A model generated the notes under the pieces. The model was not told the DNA's origin, did not search any database, and saw nothing but the letters and a program-made list of their open reading frames with translations. From Hyphomicrobiales bacterium (GTDB taxonomy: Bacteria; Pseudomonadota; Alphaproteobacteria; Rhizobiales; Rhizobiaceae), in the NCBI GenBank assembly GCA_026400435.1, contig JAPLOZ010000011.1, positions 1 to 64,000 on the forward strand: DNA of 64,000 bases, in the 5' to 3' direction. Of the stretch, positions 39,701 to 49,118 are shown piece by piece. The position numbers and the translations under genes were made by a program. The stretch's first letter is position 1; each line of letters starts with the position of its first letter.

Positions 39701-40737
39701 TGTCGATCTTCCGGTCCAGGCGGCAGGAACCGCCAGCGATGACGCTGGAGGGTATGCTCGGCCCGAATGGCAGGCTGGACGATGCCGCCGGCATGTGCGT
39801 CGACGCTCCCGATGCACTCTGCGTCAACGCCGATGGCCGGCTGCTGGTCAGTTCCGGCACGCGGGTCATGGCGCTCGGCGCATGGGGCGAAGAACCGCTG
39901 GTGTGGGCGTCCTTCGATGCGCCGGTCACCGCGCTTTGCCATGGCGGCGGGCTTGTTGCGGTTGGGCTTGCCGGGGGGAGCCTGGCGGTTCTCGATGCCA
40001 CGGGCCGGCCGCACGACGGCTGGTCTCTGCCGGCTGGCTCTGTCGCCTCCGTGGTCGACTGCGCGTTCAGATCGCAGGATGAAATCCTGCTGGTCGATTG
40101 CGGCTACGGCGCCGACGCCAACGTTCTGTCGCAGGCGGCATGGGATGAAGAGCCGCGCGGCCAGTTGATCGCGCTTCGCCGCTCAGGCCAACCCAGCGTG
40201 GTCGCGGCAGGCCTGCACTGTCCGATGGGTGTCGCCTTGGACGCGAAGGGCTCGGCGCTGGTTTCGCTGCTGGAGCGTGCACGCATCGTCGATCCATCCG
40301 GTCGCAGCCTTCAGTCAGGATATCCGGGCTATCTCGGCCGCTTGCGCAGGACTGGGAACGGCTACGTTCTTGCGTGCCTGTCGCGGCGCAATCCGCTGAT
40401 CGAGTTTCTCAAGACAGAACGCGCCTTTGTCGCCGAGATGAAAGCAAAGATCGCGCCGCGCCACTGGATAGCGCCGCGCGCCAGCCCGGAGTTCAGCCAC
40501 GACTTCCCGATCGAGCTCGGCGCGACGCGACTGTTCGGCGAGATCAAGCCATGGGCGCCGTCCTTCTCCTACGGTCTGCTGATCGAGATGGACGAGAGCC
40601 TGATGCCGGTTGGCTCGGCCCAGTCGCGGGCCAATGGACGGCGCCATGCGATTTGCGACGCGACTGTGTGGAACGGCGCTCTCATTGCCGTCAGCAGGGC
40701 GAGCGGCGAAATCCTGAAGGTCGGGGAGGCAGCATGA
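39697..40737 (+). CDS. SMP-30/strictosidine-synthase-like beta-propeller protein
   Basis: DAPDALCVNADGRLLVSSGTRVMAL; GLHCPMGVALDAKGSALVSLLERARIVDPSGR; 4-bp overlaps with both neighbours. Confidence 0.75.
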   Translation: MMSIFRSRRQEPPAMTLEGMLGPNGRLDDAAGMCVDAPDALCVNADGRLLVSSGTRVMALGAWGEEPLVWASFDAPVTALCHGGGLVAVGLAGGSLAVLDATGRPHDGWSLPAGSVASVVDCAFRSQDEILLVDCGYGADANVLSQAAWDEEPRGQLIALRRSGQPSVVAAGLHCPMGVALDAKGSALVSLLERARIVDPSGRSLQSGYPGYLGRLRRTGNGYVLACLSRRNPLIEFLKTERAFVAEMKAKIAPRHWIAPRASPEFSHDFPIELGATRLFGEIKPWAPSFSYGLLIEMDESLMPVGSAQSRANGRRHAICDATVWNGALIAVSRASGEILKVGEAA

Positions 40738-42239
40738 CCGCCAAAGCCGTGCGTCCCGTCGTCAGCCTCGAAAACGCGACCAAGACCTATGGCGGCATCG
40801 CCGCGCTGGCAGAAGCGAACTTCGAGCTCTATCCCGGAGAGATCCACGCCCTGGTCGGCGAGAACGGTGCGGGAAAGTCGACGCTGTGCAAGCTGATCGC
40901 CGGCGTCATAGCGCCATCCGACGGCCTGCTGCGCGTCGATGGCGAGACCGTCACCTTCCTTGCCCCCAAGGATGCGAGCGCGCGCGGCATTTCGATGGTC
41001 TACCAGGAAACGAGCCTGGTGCCGCAGCTCACCGTGGCGCAGAACATCGTGCTCGGCCGCGAGCGCGCCTTCAATTCGGTCCGCAAGGTACGCAACGCCG
41101 CGCGGCAGGTGCTGCAGCGGCTAAACTTCAAGGTCGACCCCTCGCAGCTTGCCGGCTCGCTGTCGGCGGCCAAGCGGCAGATGGTCGAAATCGCGCGCTC
41201 GGTGTTGAACGAGGCGCGCGTCATCATACTTGACGAGCCGACCGCCGCGCTGACCCCCGAGGAAACCGACCATCTCTTCGACCTGATGAAGTCGCTGCAG
41301 CGCAGCGGCGTCGCGATGATCTTCATTTCGCATGCGCTGGAAGAGGCGCTCAGCCACGCCGACCGGATCTCGGTTCTGCGCAACGGCCGCATGATGGTCA
41401 CCGGCCCGGCGACCGACTTCGACCGTTCGAGCCTGATCAGGCACATGATCGGCGAGGACCTGAACGAGCGCGGCCCGGCACCGGCGGCAGCGGGTGCCGC
41501 GCGGTCCGTGGTGCCTGTGCTGCGGGTGGAAAACATCCGTATGGGCAGCATTGTCAACAACATGTCGTTCTCGATCTTCCCGGGCGAAGTCACCGGCATC
41601 GCCGGGCTGATCGGCTCGGGGCGCAGCGAGGTGGCCAAGGTCATCATGGGCCATACCAAGCGCAATTTCGGAGGCGGCCGCATCTGGCTCGACGGCCGCG
41701 AGGTGCGCTATGCGATTCCCGCCGAGGCGGTCGCCGACGGCATCGCCTATGTCAGCGAGGACCGCAAGCTGGATGGGTTCTTCGACACGTTGAGCGTAAC
41801 GGAGAATGTCGGCCTTGGCTGGCTGGCCAAGTTCGGCAGGCGTACCCTGCTAGCGCCGTTTGGCCGAATGCATCAGGTCGCCCGTGAATGGGAGCAACGC
41901 CTGTCGATCCGCGGTATCGCCGCCAATCAGCCGGTGCTGCATCTTTCGGGCGGCAACCAGCAGAAGGTTGTCATCGCCAAGTCGCTGGTGCAGCAGCCGA
42001 GGCTTGTCATCTTCGACGAGCCGACGCGCGGCGTCGACGTCGGAGCCATCGCCGAGATCAGGCAGATCATCCGCAGCATCGCCGAAAGCGGCGCCGGCGT
42101 GATCCTGATTTCGTCTTACCTGCCGGAAATACTCGACCTCTCCGACCGCATTCTCGTCGCCAAGAGCGGCACCATCGCCGCCGAGTTCTCACGCGCCGAG
42201 GCAACCGCCGAGAAAATACTTCACGCGGCCGTCCACTAG
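40734..42239 (+). CDS. Sugar-type ABC transporter ATP-binding protein (RbsA-like, duplicated ABC)
   Basis: GENGAGKSTLCKLIAGVI; SAAKRQMVEIARSVL; second half LSGGNQQKVVIAKSLVQQPRLVIFDEPTRGVDVGA. Confidence 0.96.
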   Translation: MTAKAVRPVVSLENATKTYGGIAALAEANFELYPGEIHALVGENGAGKSTLCKLIAGVIAPSDGLLRVDGETVTFLAPKDASARGISMVYQETSLVPQLTVAQNIVLGRERAFNSVRKVRNAARQVLQRLNFKVDPSQLAGSLSAAKRQMVEIARSVLNEARVIILDEPTAALTPEETDHLFDLMKSLQRSGVAMIFISHALEEALSHADRISVLRNGRMMVTGPATDFDRSSLIRHMIGEDLNERGPAPAAAGAARSVVPVLRVENIRMGSIVNNMSFSIFPGEVTGIAGLIGSGRSEVAKVIMGHTKRNFGGGRIWLDGREVRYAIPAEAVADGIAYVSEDRKLDGFFDTLSVTENVGLGWLAKFGRRTLLAPFGRMHQVAREWEQRLSIRGIAANQPVLHLSGGNQQKVVIAKSLVQQPRLVIFDEPTRGVDVGAIAEIRQIIRSIAESGAGVILISSYLPEILDLSDRILVAKSGTIAAEFSRAEATAEKILHAAVH

Positions 42240-42264
42240 GCAGTCAGGGCTTCCGCCTGCGGCA

Positions 42265-42621
42265 TTACGAGCCGACAGCGACAACGAAATGCTTGGTCAC
42301 CGGCTCGACGATCTTCCAGGTGCCCTTGAAGTTTGCTTCCACCACGAAGGCATCGCCAGGTCCCACCTCGACCGGGTGACCTCCGTCCTGGGTGATGACG
42401 ATCCGGCCGGAAATCAGGTGGACGAATTCATAGTCGGTATAGGTTGCGTGATAGGTGCCGGGCGTTGCCTGCCAGGTGCCTGACAGGACTTTTCCATCCG
42501 CTGTGGTGTGCTGAACGGTCGTCGTCATCGTGGGCTTGCCCTCGACAACAACCCAGCCCGGCAGATCGCCCGTCTCCGAGTTCTGAAGGCTGCCGAATTT
42601 GCGAACGGTGCTCTTCGTCAT
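42265..42621 (-). CDS. Cupin domain-containing protein
   Basis: YEFVHLISGRIVITQDGGHPVEVGPGDAFVVEANFKGTW. Confidence 0.85.
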   Translation of the reverse strand: MTKSTVRKFGSLQNSETGDLPGWVVVEGKPTMTTTVQHTTADGKVLSGTWQATPGTYHATYTDYEFVHLISGRIVITQDGGHPVEVGPGDAFVVEANFKGTWKIVEPVTKHFVVAVGS

Positions 42622-42863
42622 CGATATCTCCTGTGCATTCTGAATGTGCCCGTCGTCTCTTACCCGATGGATGACGACCATGACAGCCGGCAATCCAGCG
42701 GAACTCACGCGTAAGAACGATCGGGCGAAAGACTAGCTGCATCGTGTTTGAGCTTGTGAAACGAAAGCAGCCGATATGGCGGAGACAGCCTTGCAACAAT
42801 CCGATTCCCACCAAGCTCTAGGCGGCGTATATTAGCTCGTGTTAATTCACTTTGGAGGTGGAT

Positions 42864-43175
42864 ATGCGTGCATTGCAGATCTATTTAGCGATAGCCTGTT
42901 CAGCATTCCTCGCATCCTCGGCAATTGCCCAACCAGGGTCCGGTCCACAAAGCCAATGGTTGTCGGCAGCACACGACAGCCAATTCGGTCTAGACCACAT
43001 GGGCTACAAGCATAAGGCCTATCAGGACTACAAAGTGGAAAGGATCCAGGAGGTCTGCTGTCCCGGCGGATACCCTTGGTATCGCCAGTCGACCAATACC
43101 TGCTTCGGCAGCTACGAGGATTGTCACGATACGGATGGCGGAGGGTGGTCATGCAGGCAAGTCAACGCCTGCTAG
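42864..43175 (+). CDS. Secreted cysteine-rich hypothetical protein
   Basis: GGAGGTG ribosome site then signal peptide MRALQIYLAIACSAFLASSAIAQ; CCPGGYPWYRQSTNTCFGSYEDCHDTDGGGWSCRQVNAC. Confidence 0.7.
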   Translation: MRALQIYLAIACSAFLASSAIAQPGSGPQSQWLSAAHDSQFGLDHMGYKHKAYQDYKVERIQEVCCPGGYPWYRQSTNTCFGSYEDCHDTDGGGWSCRQVNAC

Positions 43176-43275
43176 CACCGTAGCCGCGGCATTCGGGACA
43201 CATTCGCGGCTTGCGATCGCGCCAGTTGCATTGCCGACGGTTTACCGCAAGCCAGAATACTGATTTTGAGACGGA

Positions 43276-43350
<75 letters not shown>

Positions 43351-43526
43351 ATCCGAAGCTCGCGCATACACCACTTTTGCCGGGGCGCGTCAATAGCCGG
43401 TCGGAGGGGCAAATCCTTGCCGGGGGCAGGGTACCGGCAGGCCGTCGCGAAAGCCGGCGCGGGTACTATCCGGGCGATCCGCGCGGCAGCGTTGCTCGGG
43501 CCGCGCGAGGTGCGCGGGCGGCGGCT

Positions 43527-43889
43527 TCAGGCTGCCTTCAGCATCTTCTCGACCTCGTTGACGAGATCGCGCAGGTGGAAGGGCTTGGAAAGGATCTTGG
43601 CGTCCTTGGGGGTCTTGGAGTCGGGGTTCAGCGCCACGGCCGCGAAGCCGGTGATGAACATCACCTTGAGGTCGGGGTCGATCTCGGTGGCGCGGCGCGC
43701 CAGCTCGATGCCGTCCATCTCGGGCATGACGATGTCGGTCAGCAGCAGCGAGAAGGGCTCCTCGCGCAGCCGCTCGTAGGCGCTGGCGCCGTTGTCGAAA
43801 TCGCTGACGTCATAGCCGGCGCGCTCAAGCGCCTTCACGAGGAACCGACGCATGTCCTCGTCGTCTTCCGCAAGCAGTATCCGTGCCAT
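43527..43889 (-). CDS. cpdR: Response regulator CpdR
   Basis: MARILLAEDDEDMRRFLVKALERAGYDVSDFDNGASAYERLREEPFSLLLTDIVMPEMDGIELARRATEIDPDLKVMFITGFAAVAL. Confidence 0.92.
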   Translation of the reverse strand: MARILLAEDDEDMRRFLVKALERAGYDVSDFDNGASAYERLREEPFSLLLTDIVMPEMDGIELARRATEIDPDLKVMFITGFAAVALNPDSKTPKDAKILSKPFHLRDLVNEVEKMLKAA

Positions 43890-44168
43890 GCCAATCCCGT
43901 CCGAATTACCGAAGCCGCACGACCCCGACGCGCAGGGCTGCCGCTCCCACCCTGATTGCCCGAACACCGGATGGGCCAAGCGCTGCCGCTTCGGGTCCGA
44001 TGTCGCGAGGCCTTTCCCACCGGGCCCCGTTAACCATGATGTATATGAAGCCTCGAGTGTAAACATCAAGTGAATGTTGCGTGCGCGTTCCGGCAAGATC
44101 GCATTTGCGGTGCTGGACAGCGGGGCTTGCGGGTGTCAGTTTCGACGCATGGAGTGCTTCGTAGCGAG

Positions 44169-45068
44169 ATGGCGTTCATGACGGCGAAAAGCGACTTTTC
44201 CGTCGTGCCGCCGTTCCAGGTCCGCGAGAGTGCGGACCAGCGTGTCCCGTTCGTCTTCAACTCGCCCCATAGCGGCCGCCATTATCCCGAGCGCTTCCTC
44301 GCGTTGACCAGGCTCGACCGCATGGCCATCCGCCGTTCGGAAGACAGCTATGTCGACGAGTTGTTCGGCGCCGCGGTGCCGCTTGGAGCGCCGCTCCTGG
44401 CGGCAAACTTTCCCCGCGCCTACCTCGACGTCAACCGGGAACCCTGGGAGCTCGACCCCAGAATGTTCGTCGAGCCGGTGCCTTCCTTCGCCAACATCCG
44501 TTCGGCCAGGGTGGCCGGCGGGCTTGGTACCGTGCCCAAGCTGGTCGGCGAGGGACTGGACATCTACGCAGGACGTCTGCCGCTGGTCGAAGCGGTGTCG
44601 CGTATCGAGCATGTCTACAAGCCCTATCACGACACGCTCAAGCGGCTGCTCACGCGCACCCATCAGCGCTTCGGCTATGCGGTGCTGATCGACTGCCATT
44701 CGATGCCGGCCAGCATCCGCATCGGCGACACGGGTCTGCGGCCGGATTTCATTATCGGCGACCGCTTCGGCGTATCGGCGACCCGGGCGCTGACGCAGAC
44801 CGCGATCTCGTTGCTCGTCTCGATGGGCTATACGGTCGCCCACAACAAGCCCTATGCGGGCGGCTTCATTACAGAGCATTACGGCCGTCCCGCGCGGGGG
44901 CTGCACGCGCTGCAGATCGAAATCAATCGCGGGCTCTACATGAACGAACACACGCTGGTGCGCTCGGCCGGCTTCGACGCGCTGGCCGACGATCTTGCGC
45001 TCTTTTCAGCCGAACTGATGGCGATGCCCGACCACAATTTCCTCGACCTCCCGCTGGCCGCGGAATAG
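44169..45068 (+). CDS. N-formylglutamate amidohydrolase
   Basis: VPFVFNSPHSGRHYPERFL; DVNREPWELDPRMF; YAVLIDCHSMPAS; next to cpdR. Confidence 0.92.
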   Translation: MAFMTAKSDFSVVPPFQVRESADQRVPFVFNSPHSGRHYPERFLALTRLDRMAIRRSEDSYVDELFGAAVPLGAPLLAANFPRAYLDVNREPWELDPRMFVEPVPSFANIRSARVAGGLGTVPKLVGEGLDIYAGRLPLVEAVSRIEHVYKPYHDTLKRLLTRTHQRFGYAVLIDCHSMPASIRIGDTGLRPDFIIGDRFGVSATRALTQTAISLLVSMGYTVAHNKPYAGGFITEHYGRPARGLHALQIEINRGLYMNEHTLVRSAGFDALADDLALFSAELMAMPDHNFLDLPLAAE

Positions 45069-45109
45069 CCGGACCTGCCCGCCGGCCGTATTCGCGGTGG
45101 ACATGCACG

Positions 45110-45192
45110 AAAAAAAACCGCGCCGTTTCCGACGCGGTCGAAGTCTAGGGAGGAAACGCCCAAGGAGGGCATGGACAGGAGAACCTGTCCGA
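45110..45192 (-). ncRNA. mmgR: suhB/mmgR-type (alpha-r8) trans-acting small RNA
   Basis: Three hairpins: GGACAGG-TTCT-CCTGTCC, GCCC-TCCTT-GGGC, and terminator ACCGCG...CGCGGT followed by T8; loop/linker CCTCC motifs; upstream TTGACA (45220-45225) N16 TAAACT (45198-45203) on minus strand. Confidence 0.85.
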
Positions 45193-45197
45193 CTCAA

Positions 45198-45225
45198 AGT
45201 TTATGGTGCGATGCACAAATGTCAA
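45198..45225 (-). promoter_or_regulatory. Sigma70-type promoter for the sRNA
   Basis: Minus-strand TTGACA, 16-nt spacer, TAAACT, 6-7 nt before inferred 5' end. Confidence 0.75.
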
Positions 45226-45322
45226 CGACCGCCGGTGGCTTTTGTCAGACATATTGAATAATTGCGGGATATCGTCGTCATAGTTGCAATTCTGCACCAG
45301 TTTCTGCCACCAGGAGGCGAGT

Positions 45323-46141
45323 TTGAAGATTGCGGTTGAGTTCTTCCGGCGCATTGCGGACGTCGCTGGCGCCGAGACGTTGCCGCGGTTCCGCCGCTTT
45401 GGCGACGTGCTCAACAAGCTGGAGGGCGGCTTCGATCCTGTCACCGAGGGGGACCGCGAGGCGGAGAAGGCTATCCGCGCGCTGATCAAAGCGGAGCATC
45501 CCGGCCACGGCATTCTGGGCGAGGAGTTCGGTTCGGAAAACCCGTCCAGCGAATACGTCTGGGTGATTGACCCGATCGATGGCACGCGCTCCTACATTTC
45601 GGGCATTCCGCTGTGGGGCACCCTTGTCGGGCTGACCCACAAGGGCAACGCGGTCGCCGGCATGATGGCGCAGCCCTTTATCGGCGAGCTGTTCTATGCC
45701 ACCGGCGGCGAGGCCTGGTATGAGGGGCCGCATGCAAGCCAGGCCGGGAAATCGGCGCCCCGCCAGCGCCTTTCGACGCGCAAGACGGCCAGGCTCGCCG
45801 ACGCGACGCTCTGCACGACGACACCGGCGCTGTTCCAGGGCGACCGTCGCGTTGCCTACGACAGGCTGGAGAGATCGGTGCGGCTGGCGCGCTACGGTAC
45901 CGACTGCTACGCCTACGCAATGCTCGCTGCAGGCAACATCGACCTCGTCGTCGAGGTCGGGCTGCAGACCTACGACATCGTGGCGCTGATCCCGATCATC
46001 GAAGCGGCGGGCGGCATGGTCACCGAGTGGAGCGGCGGGCCGGCGGAGGATGGCGGCGGCATCGTCGCCGCGGCAACGCCTGCTCTCCATGCCGCCGCGA
46101 TGGAGGTGCTGCACGCCGGGCGCAGCGATGCCGTTGGCTAG
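45323..46141 (+). CDS. hisN: Inositol monophosphatase family / histidinol-phosphatase (start uncertain)
   Basis: FDPVTEGDREAEKAIR; GILGEEFGSENPSSEYVWVIDPIDGTRSYISGIPLWGT; no good ATG, TTG at 45323 preferred. Confidence 0.88.
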   Translation: MKIAVEFFRRIADVAGAETLPRFRRFGDVLNKLEGGFDPVTEGDREAEKAIRALIKAEHPGHGILGEEFGSENPSSEYVWVIDPIDGTRSYISGIPLWGTLVGLTHKGNAVAGMMAQPFIGELFYATGGEAWYEGPHASQAGKSAPRQRLSTRKTARLADATLCTTTPALFQGDRRVAYDRLERSVRLARYGTDCYAYAMLAAGNIDLVVEVGLQTYDIVALIPIIEAAGGMVTEWSGGPAEDGGGIVAAATPALHAAAMEVLHAGRSDAVG

Positions 46142-46152
46142 GATGCCGGGCG

Positions 46153-47109
46153 CTACAGCCCTTCGTCGCTGCCGGGTATGAAGGCGTCGAACGCCGCCAG
46201 CAACTGCTCGCGGAAGATGTCGGCTTCCTGGAGCAGTTCGTGGCGAGCGCCTGCAATGGTGAGGATAGAACCTCCGCGCAGGCGCCTGGCATAGGCGGCG
46301 ATGGCCCGCGTCGAGACGACCTCGTCATTGCCGGCGCCGACGAACATGACCGGGATGGTGATCCGCTGCATGAAAGCCGGGTTCTCGACGACCGCAACGG
46401 CCCTGCATGCAGCGCGAATCCAGGCGACGGTCGGGCCGCCGAGCGCCAGCTTGGGAAACTTCTCGTAGATTTCCATGTTGCGGCGGTAGCGGCCGATGTC
46501 GGTCGTCACCTTGTTGGTGGCGAACGGCGGCGAGCGCCTCGGGCGCGCTCCCCATGCGCCGTACATGCGGCCGAGCCCAAGCCAGTAAAGCACGCCGGCG
46601 AGACGGCTTATCGCCGCCATGGACAGCGGGAATCCGGTGTAGGTGAAGAAAGGTGCCGCCAGCACCATGCGCTGCACGCGGTTGACAAGCGACGGCGTGG
46701 CAAGGAGCGCGATCAGCGACCCTGTGGAGTGGGCAAGCACATAGTATGGTCCCCTGCAGTCAGGCAGCACGACCTCCTCGAAGAAGCGGTCGAGATCCTT
46801 CACGTAGTCCTGGAAGTCGCGCACGTGGCCCCGCTGCGGGTCGCGCAACAGCCGCTCCGAGCCGCCCTGACCGCGCCAGTCGAAGATCGCGGACGTGAAG
46901 CCGCGCTCGGCGAGATTGCGCGCCGTTTCGAAATACTTCTCGATGCACTCGTTGCGGCCGGAAAGGATGATCACCGTGCCCTTCAACGGGCGCGCCACGG
47001 CTGGAAAGCGGCCATAGCGCAGATTGCGGCCATCGAAGCCCTTGAAATAGCCGCCTGCCGCTCTCTCCGGCGCAGGATTGCTGGGAATTATGTTGAAGAT
47101 ATCCGTCAT
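46153..47109 (-). CDS. Alpha/beta hydrolase, lysophospholipase-like
   Basis: TSAIFDWRGQGGSERLL; YYVLAHSTGSLIALL nucleophile elbow; GARHELLQE. Confidence 0.9.
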   Translation of the reverse strand: MTDIFNIIPSNPAPERAAGGYFKGFDGRNLRYGRFPAVARPLKGTVIILSGRNECIEKYFETARNLAERGFTSAIFDWRGQGGSERLLRDPQRGHVRDFQDYVKDLDRFFEEVVLPDCRGPYYVLAHSTGSLIALLATPSLVNRVQRMVLAAPFFTYTGFPLSMAAISRLAGVLYWLGLGRMYGAWGARPRRSPPFATNKVTTDIGRYRRNMEIYEKFPKLALGGPTVAWIRAACRAVAVVENPAFMQRITIPVMFVGAGNDEVVSTRAIAAYARRLRGGSILTIAGARHELLQEADIFREQLLAAFDAFIPGSDEGL

Positions 47110-47403
47110 CGGGCGCTTTCGCGTCGCTGCGCGCTTGTCGTGCACGCAGGTGATAGAAAGCGCCGGGCGAGAAAGCAAGGAACCAGTTGCCGCGAAGGCA
47201 AAGCCGGAAGACCGCTCATCGCGGCCTTCCGGCCCCGGTCGATCCGGGGAAGGGACGTTGCACCCGGCTCGGCCACTACGCGATGAGGAGTTCCGCATCA
47301 CGTCGTCACGCCAGCAACCTAACCGCGCCGGCCTGAACGCGCGCCGAAGCGACGGTTCATTTCGCGTTCAGGAAGCGCGCCCGGCAATGCGCTTTGAAAA
47401 AAC

Positions 47404-47432
47404 CTTGAAATGCCGTTTTGGGCTCCCCAAAT
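47404..47432 (+). promoter_or_regulatory. Sigma32 (RpoH)-type heat-shock promoter
   Basis: CTTGAAA (47404-47410) - N14 - CCCCAAAT (47425-47432). Confidence 0.8.
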
Positions 47433-47438
47433 CAGCAA

Positions 47439-47548
47439 TGCGGCCGCCGTGTCAGGGGCCGCTGGTCCATCGGAGCGCCAAAGGGATTCGTCCCGGGTTC
47501 CGGACAAGGACCAAACGCAAAACCATGTTGCTCAACAGGAGAACACCC
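47439..47548 (+). promoter_or_regulatory. ROSE-like RNA thermometer in the 5' UTR of the Hsp20 gene
   Basis: TTGCT (47528-47532) facing AGGAG (47537-47541) with central G-G mismatch; upstream nested stem TGGTCC/GGACCA, CGGA/TCCG, GGGA-TTCG-TCCC. Confidence 0.75.
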
Positions 47549-48010
47549 ATGCGTCACGTCGATTTTTCCCCCCTCTATCGCTCGACCGTAGGCTTTGACC
47601 GTCTGTTCACGATGCTCGATTCGCTTGCGCAGCCCGACAACGCCCAAACCTACCCGCCCTACAACATCGAGCGTACCGGCGAGGACGCCTACCGCATCTC
47701 CATGGCGGTCGCCGGCTTCTCCGACAAGGACATTGCCATCGAGGCGCACCGCAACGTTCTGTCGGTCAAGGGCGAGCGCAAGGACGAGGCCAACGCCGAC
47801 GGTTCCGAAGTGCTCTATCGCGGCATCGCGGCTCGCACCTTCGAGCGCCGCTTCCAGCTTGCCGACCATGTCGAGGTGCTCGGCGCCGAGCTCAAGAACG
47901 GGCTGCTCCACATCGACCTCAAGCGCACGGTCCCCGAAGAGCTGAAGCCGCGCAAGATCGAGATCGCCTCCGACGGCAAGGCCAGGCAGATCGAAGCGAA
48001 AGCCGCCTGA
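47549..48010 (+). CDS. Hsp20/IbpA small heat-shock protein
   Basis: YPPYNIERTGEDAYRISMAVAGFSDKDIAIEAHRNVLSVKGERKDE; FERRFQLADHVEVLGAELKNGLLHIDLKR alpha-crystallin domain. Confidence 0.95.
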   Translation: MRHVDFSPLYRSTVGFDRLFTMLDSLAQPDNAQTYPPYNIERTGEDAYRISMAVAGFSDKDIAIEAHRNVLSVKGERKDEANADGSEVLYRGIAARTFERRFQLADHVEVLGAELKNGLLHIDLKRTVPEELKPRKIEIASDGKARQIEAKAA

Positions 48011-48068
48011 CCTCTGTGAAAGTCTCCTCCCGAGACGAGAAGCGGCGCCGAAAGGCGTCGCTTCTGGA

Positions 48069-49118
48069 TCAGCCGATAGTCTCCCCAAACCGATCCACGT
48101 CGTCGGCAGTGGTCGCGAAGCTGGTGACGAAGCGCCACAACTTTTCACCGTCCGCCATGCCGCCGTCGAACCTCGCCGGCTTCAGCCATTCGTAGAAGCG
48201 CGCGCCCTTCTCCTGCAGCATCATGGCGGTCGCCTCCGGCATGATGGCGAAGACCTCGTTCGCGCCGGGCTGCCATGCCAGGCGCGCCTTGTTCGAGCCT
48301 GCTATATGTCTGGCGAGCCTTGATGCCATGGCGTTGGCATGGGCGGCGGTTTCCAGCCAGAGACCACCTTCGAAATAGGCATCGAACTGGGCCGCGATGA
48401 AACGCGACTTCGAAAACAACTGCGCGGCGCGCTTGCGTATGAAGGAAAACTCCTTCGCCCGGTCGAGGTCGAACATGACCACCGCCTCGGCGCACCAGCA
48501 GCCGTTCTTGGTGCCTCCGAAGGAGACGATGTCGACGCCGCTCTTCCACGTCATCTCGGCGGGCGTCGCACCGAGGGAGACCAGTGCATTGGCGAAGCGC
48601 GCGCCGTCCATGTGCAGCGGCAGTGAATGTTTCCTTGCGACTTCCGAGATCGCCCTGATGTGATTGAGGCCATAGACAGTGCCGACCTCCGTCGCCTGTG
48701 TGATGGAGATTGCCGCGGGACGTCCCGCATGCACGTTGTCGACCGCGAACCGCCCGACTGCGGCCGCGAGACTTTCGGGGTCGATGCGGCCAAGCGCGCC
48801 GTCCACCGCGAACAGGCGCGAACCGCCCATGAAATATTCCGGCGCGCCGCATTCGTCGTCCATGATGTGCGATTCACGATGGCAGAACGACAGTCCGCCC
48901 GGGCGGTCGGCGCTGACCAGGGACAACGCGTTCGCCGCCGTGCCGGTGCCGACGAAAAACACGGCCACTTCGCGCTCGAAGATCTCCGCGAACTTTTTCT
49001 GCACCCTGGCGTCGAGTTCGCCGTTGCCGTAGGCGGGCTCGTAACCCGATGCGTGCGCTGCAAGATTGGCGGCAATCCTTGGATGCGCGCCCGCCCAGTT
49101 GTCCGATGCAAAGATCAC
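48069..49118 (-). CDS. ltaE: Low-specificity L-threonine aldolase / beta-eliminating lyase family
   Basis: FASDNWAGAHPRIAANL; FVGTGTAANALSL; LPLHMDGARFANALVSLG; VDIVSFGGTKNGCWCAEAVV PLP-Lys region. Confidence 0.92.
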   Translation of the reverse strand: MIFASDNWAGAHPRIAANLAAHASGYEPAYGNGELDARVQKKFAEIFEREVAVFFVGTGTAANALSLVSADRPGGLSFCHRESHIMDDECGAPEYFMGGSRLFAVDGALGRIDPESLAAAVGRFAVDNVHAGRPAAISITQATEVGTVYGLNHIRAISEVARKHSLPLHMDGARFANALVSLGATPAEMTWKSGVDIVSFGGTKNGCWCAEAVVMFDLDRAKEFSFIRKRAAQLFSKSRFIAAQFDAYFEGGLWLETAAHANAMASRLARHIAGSNKARLAWQPGANEVFAIMPEATAMMLQEKGARFYEWLKPARFDGGMADGEKLWRFVTSFATTADDVDRFGETIG

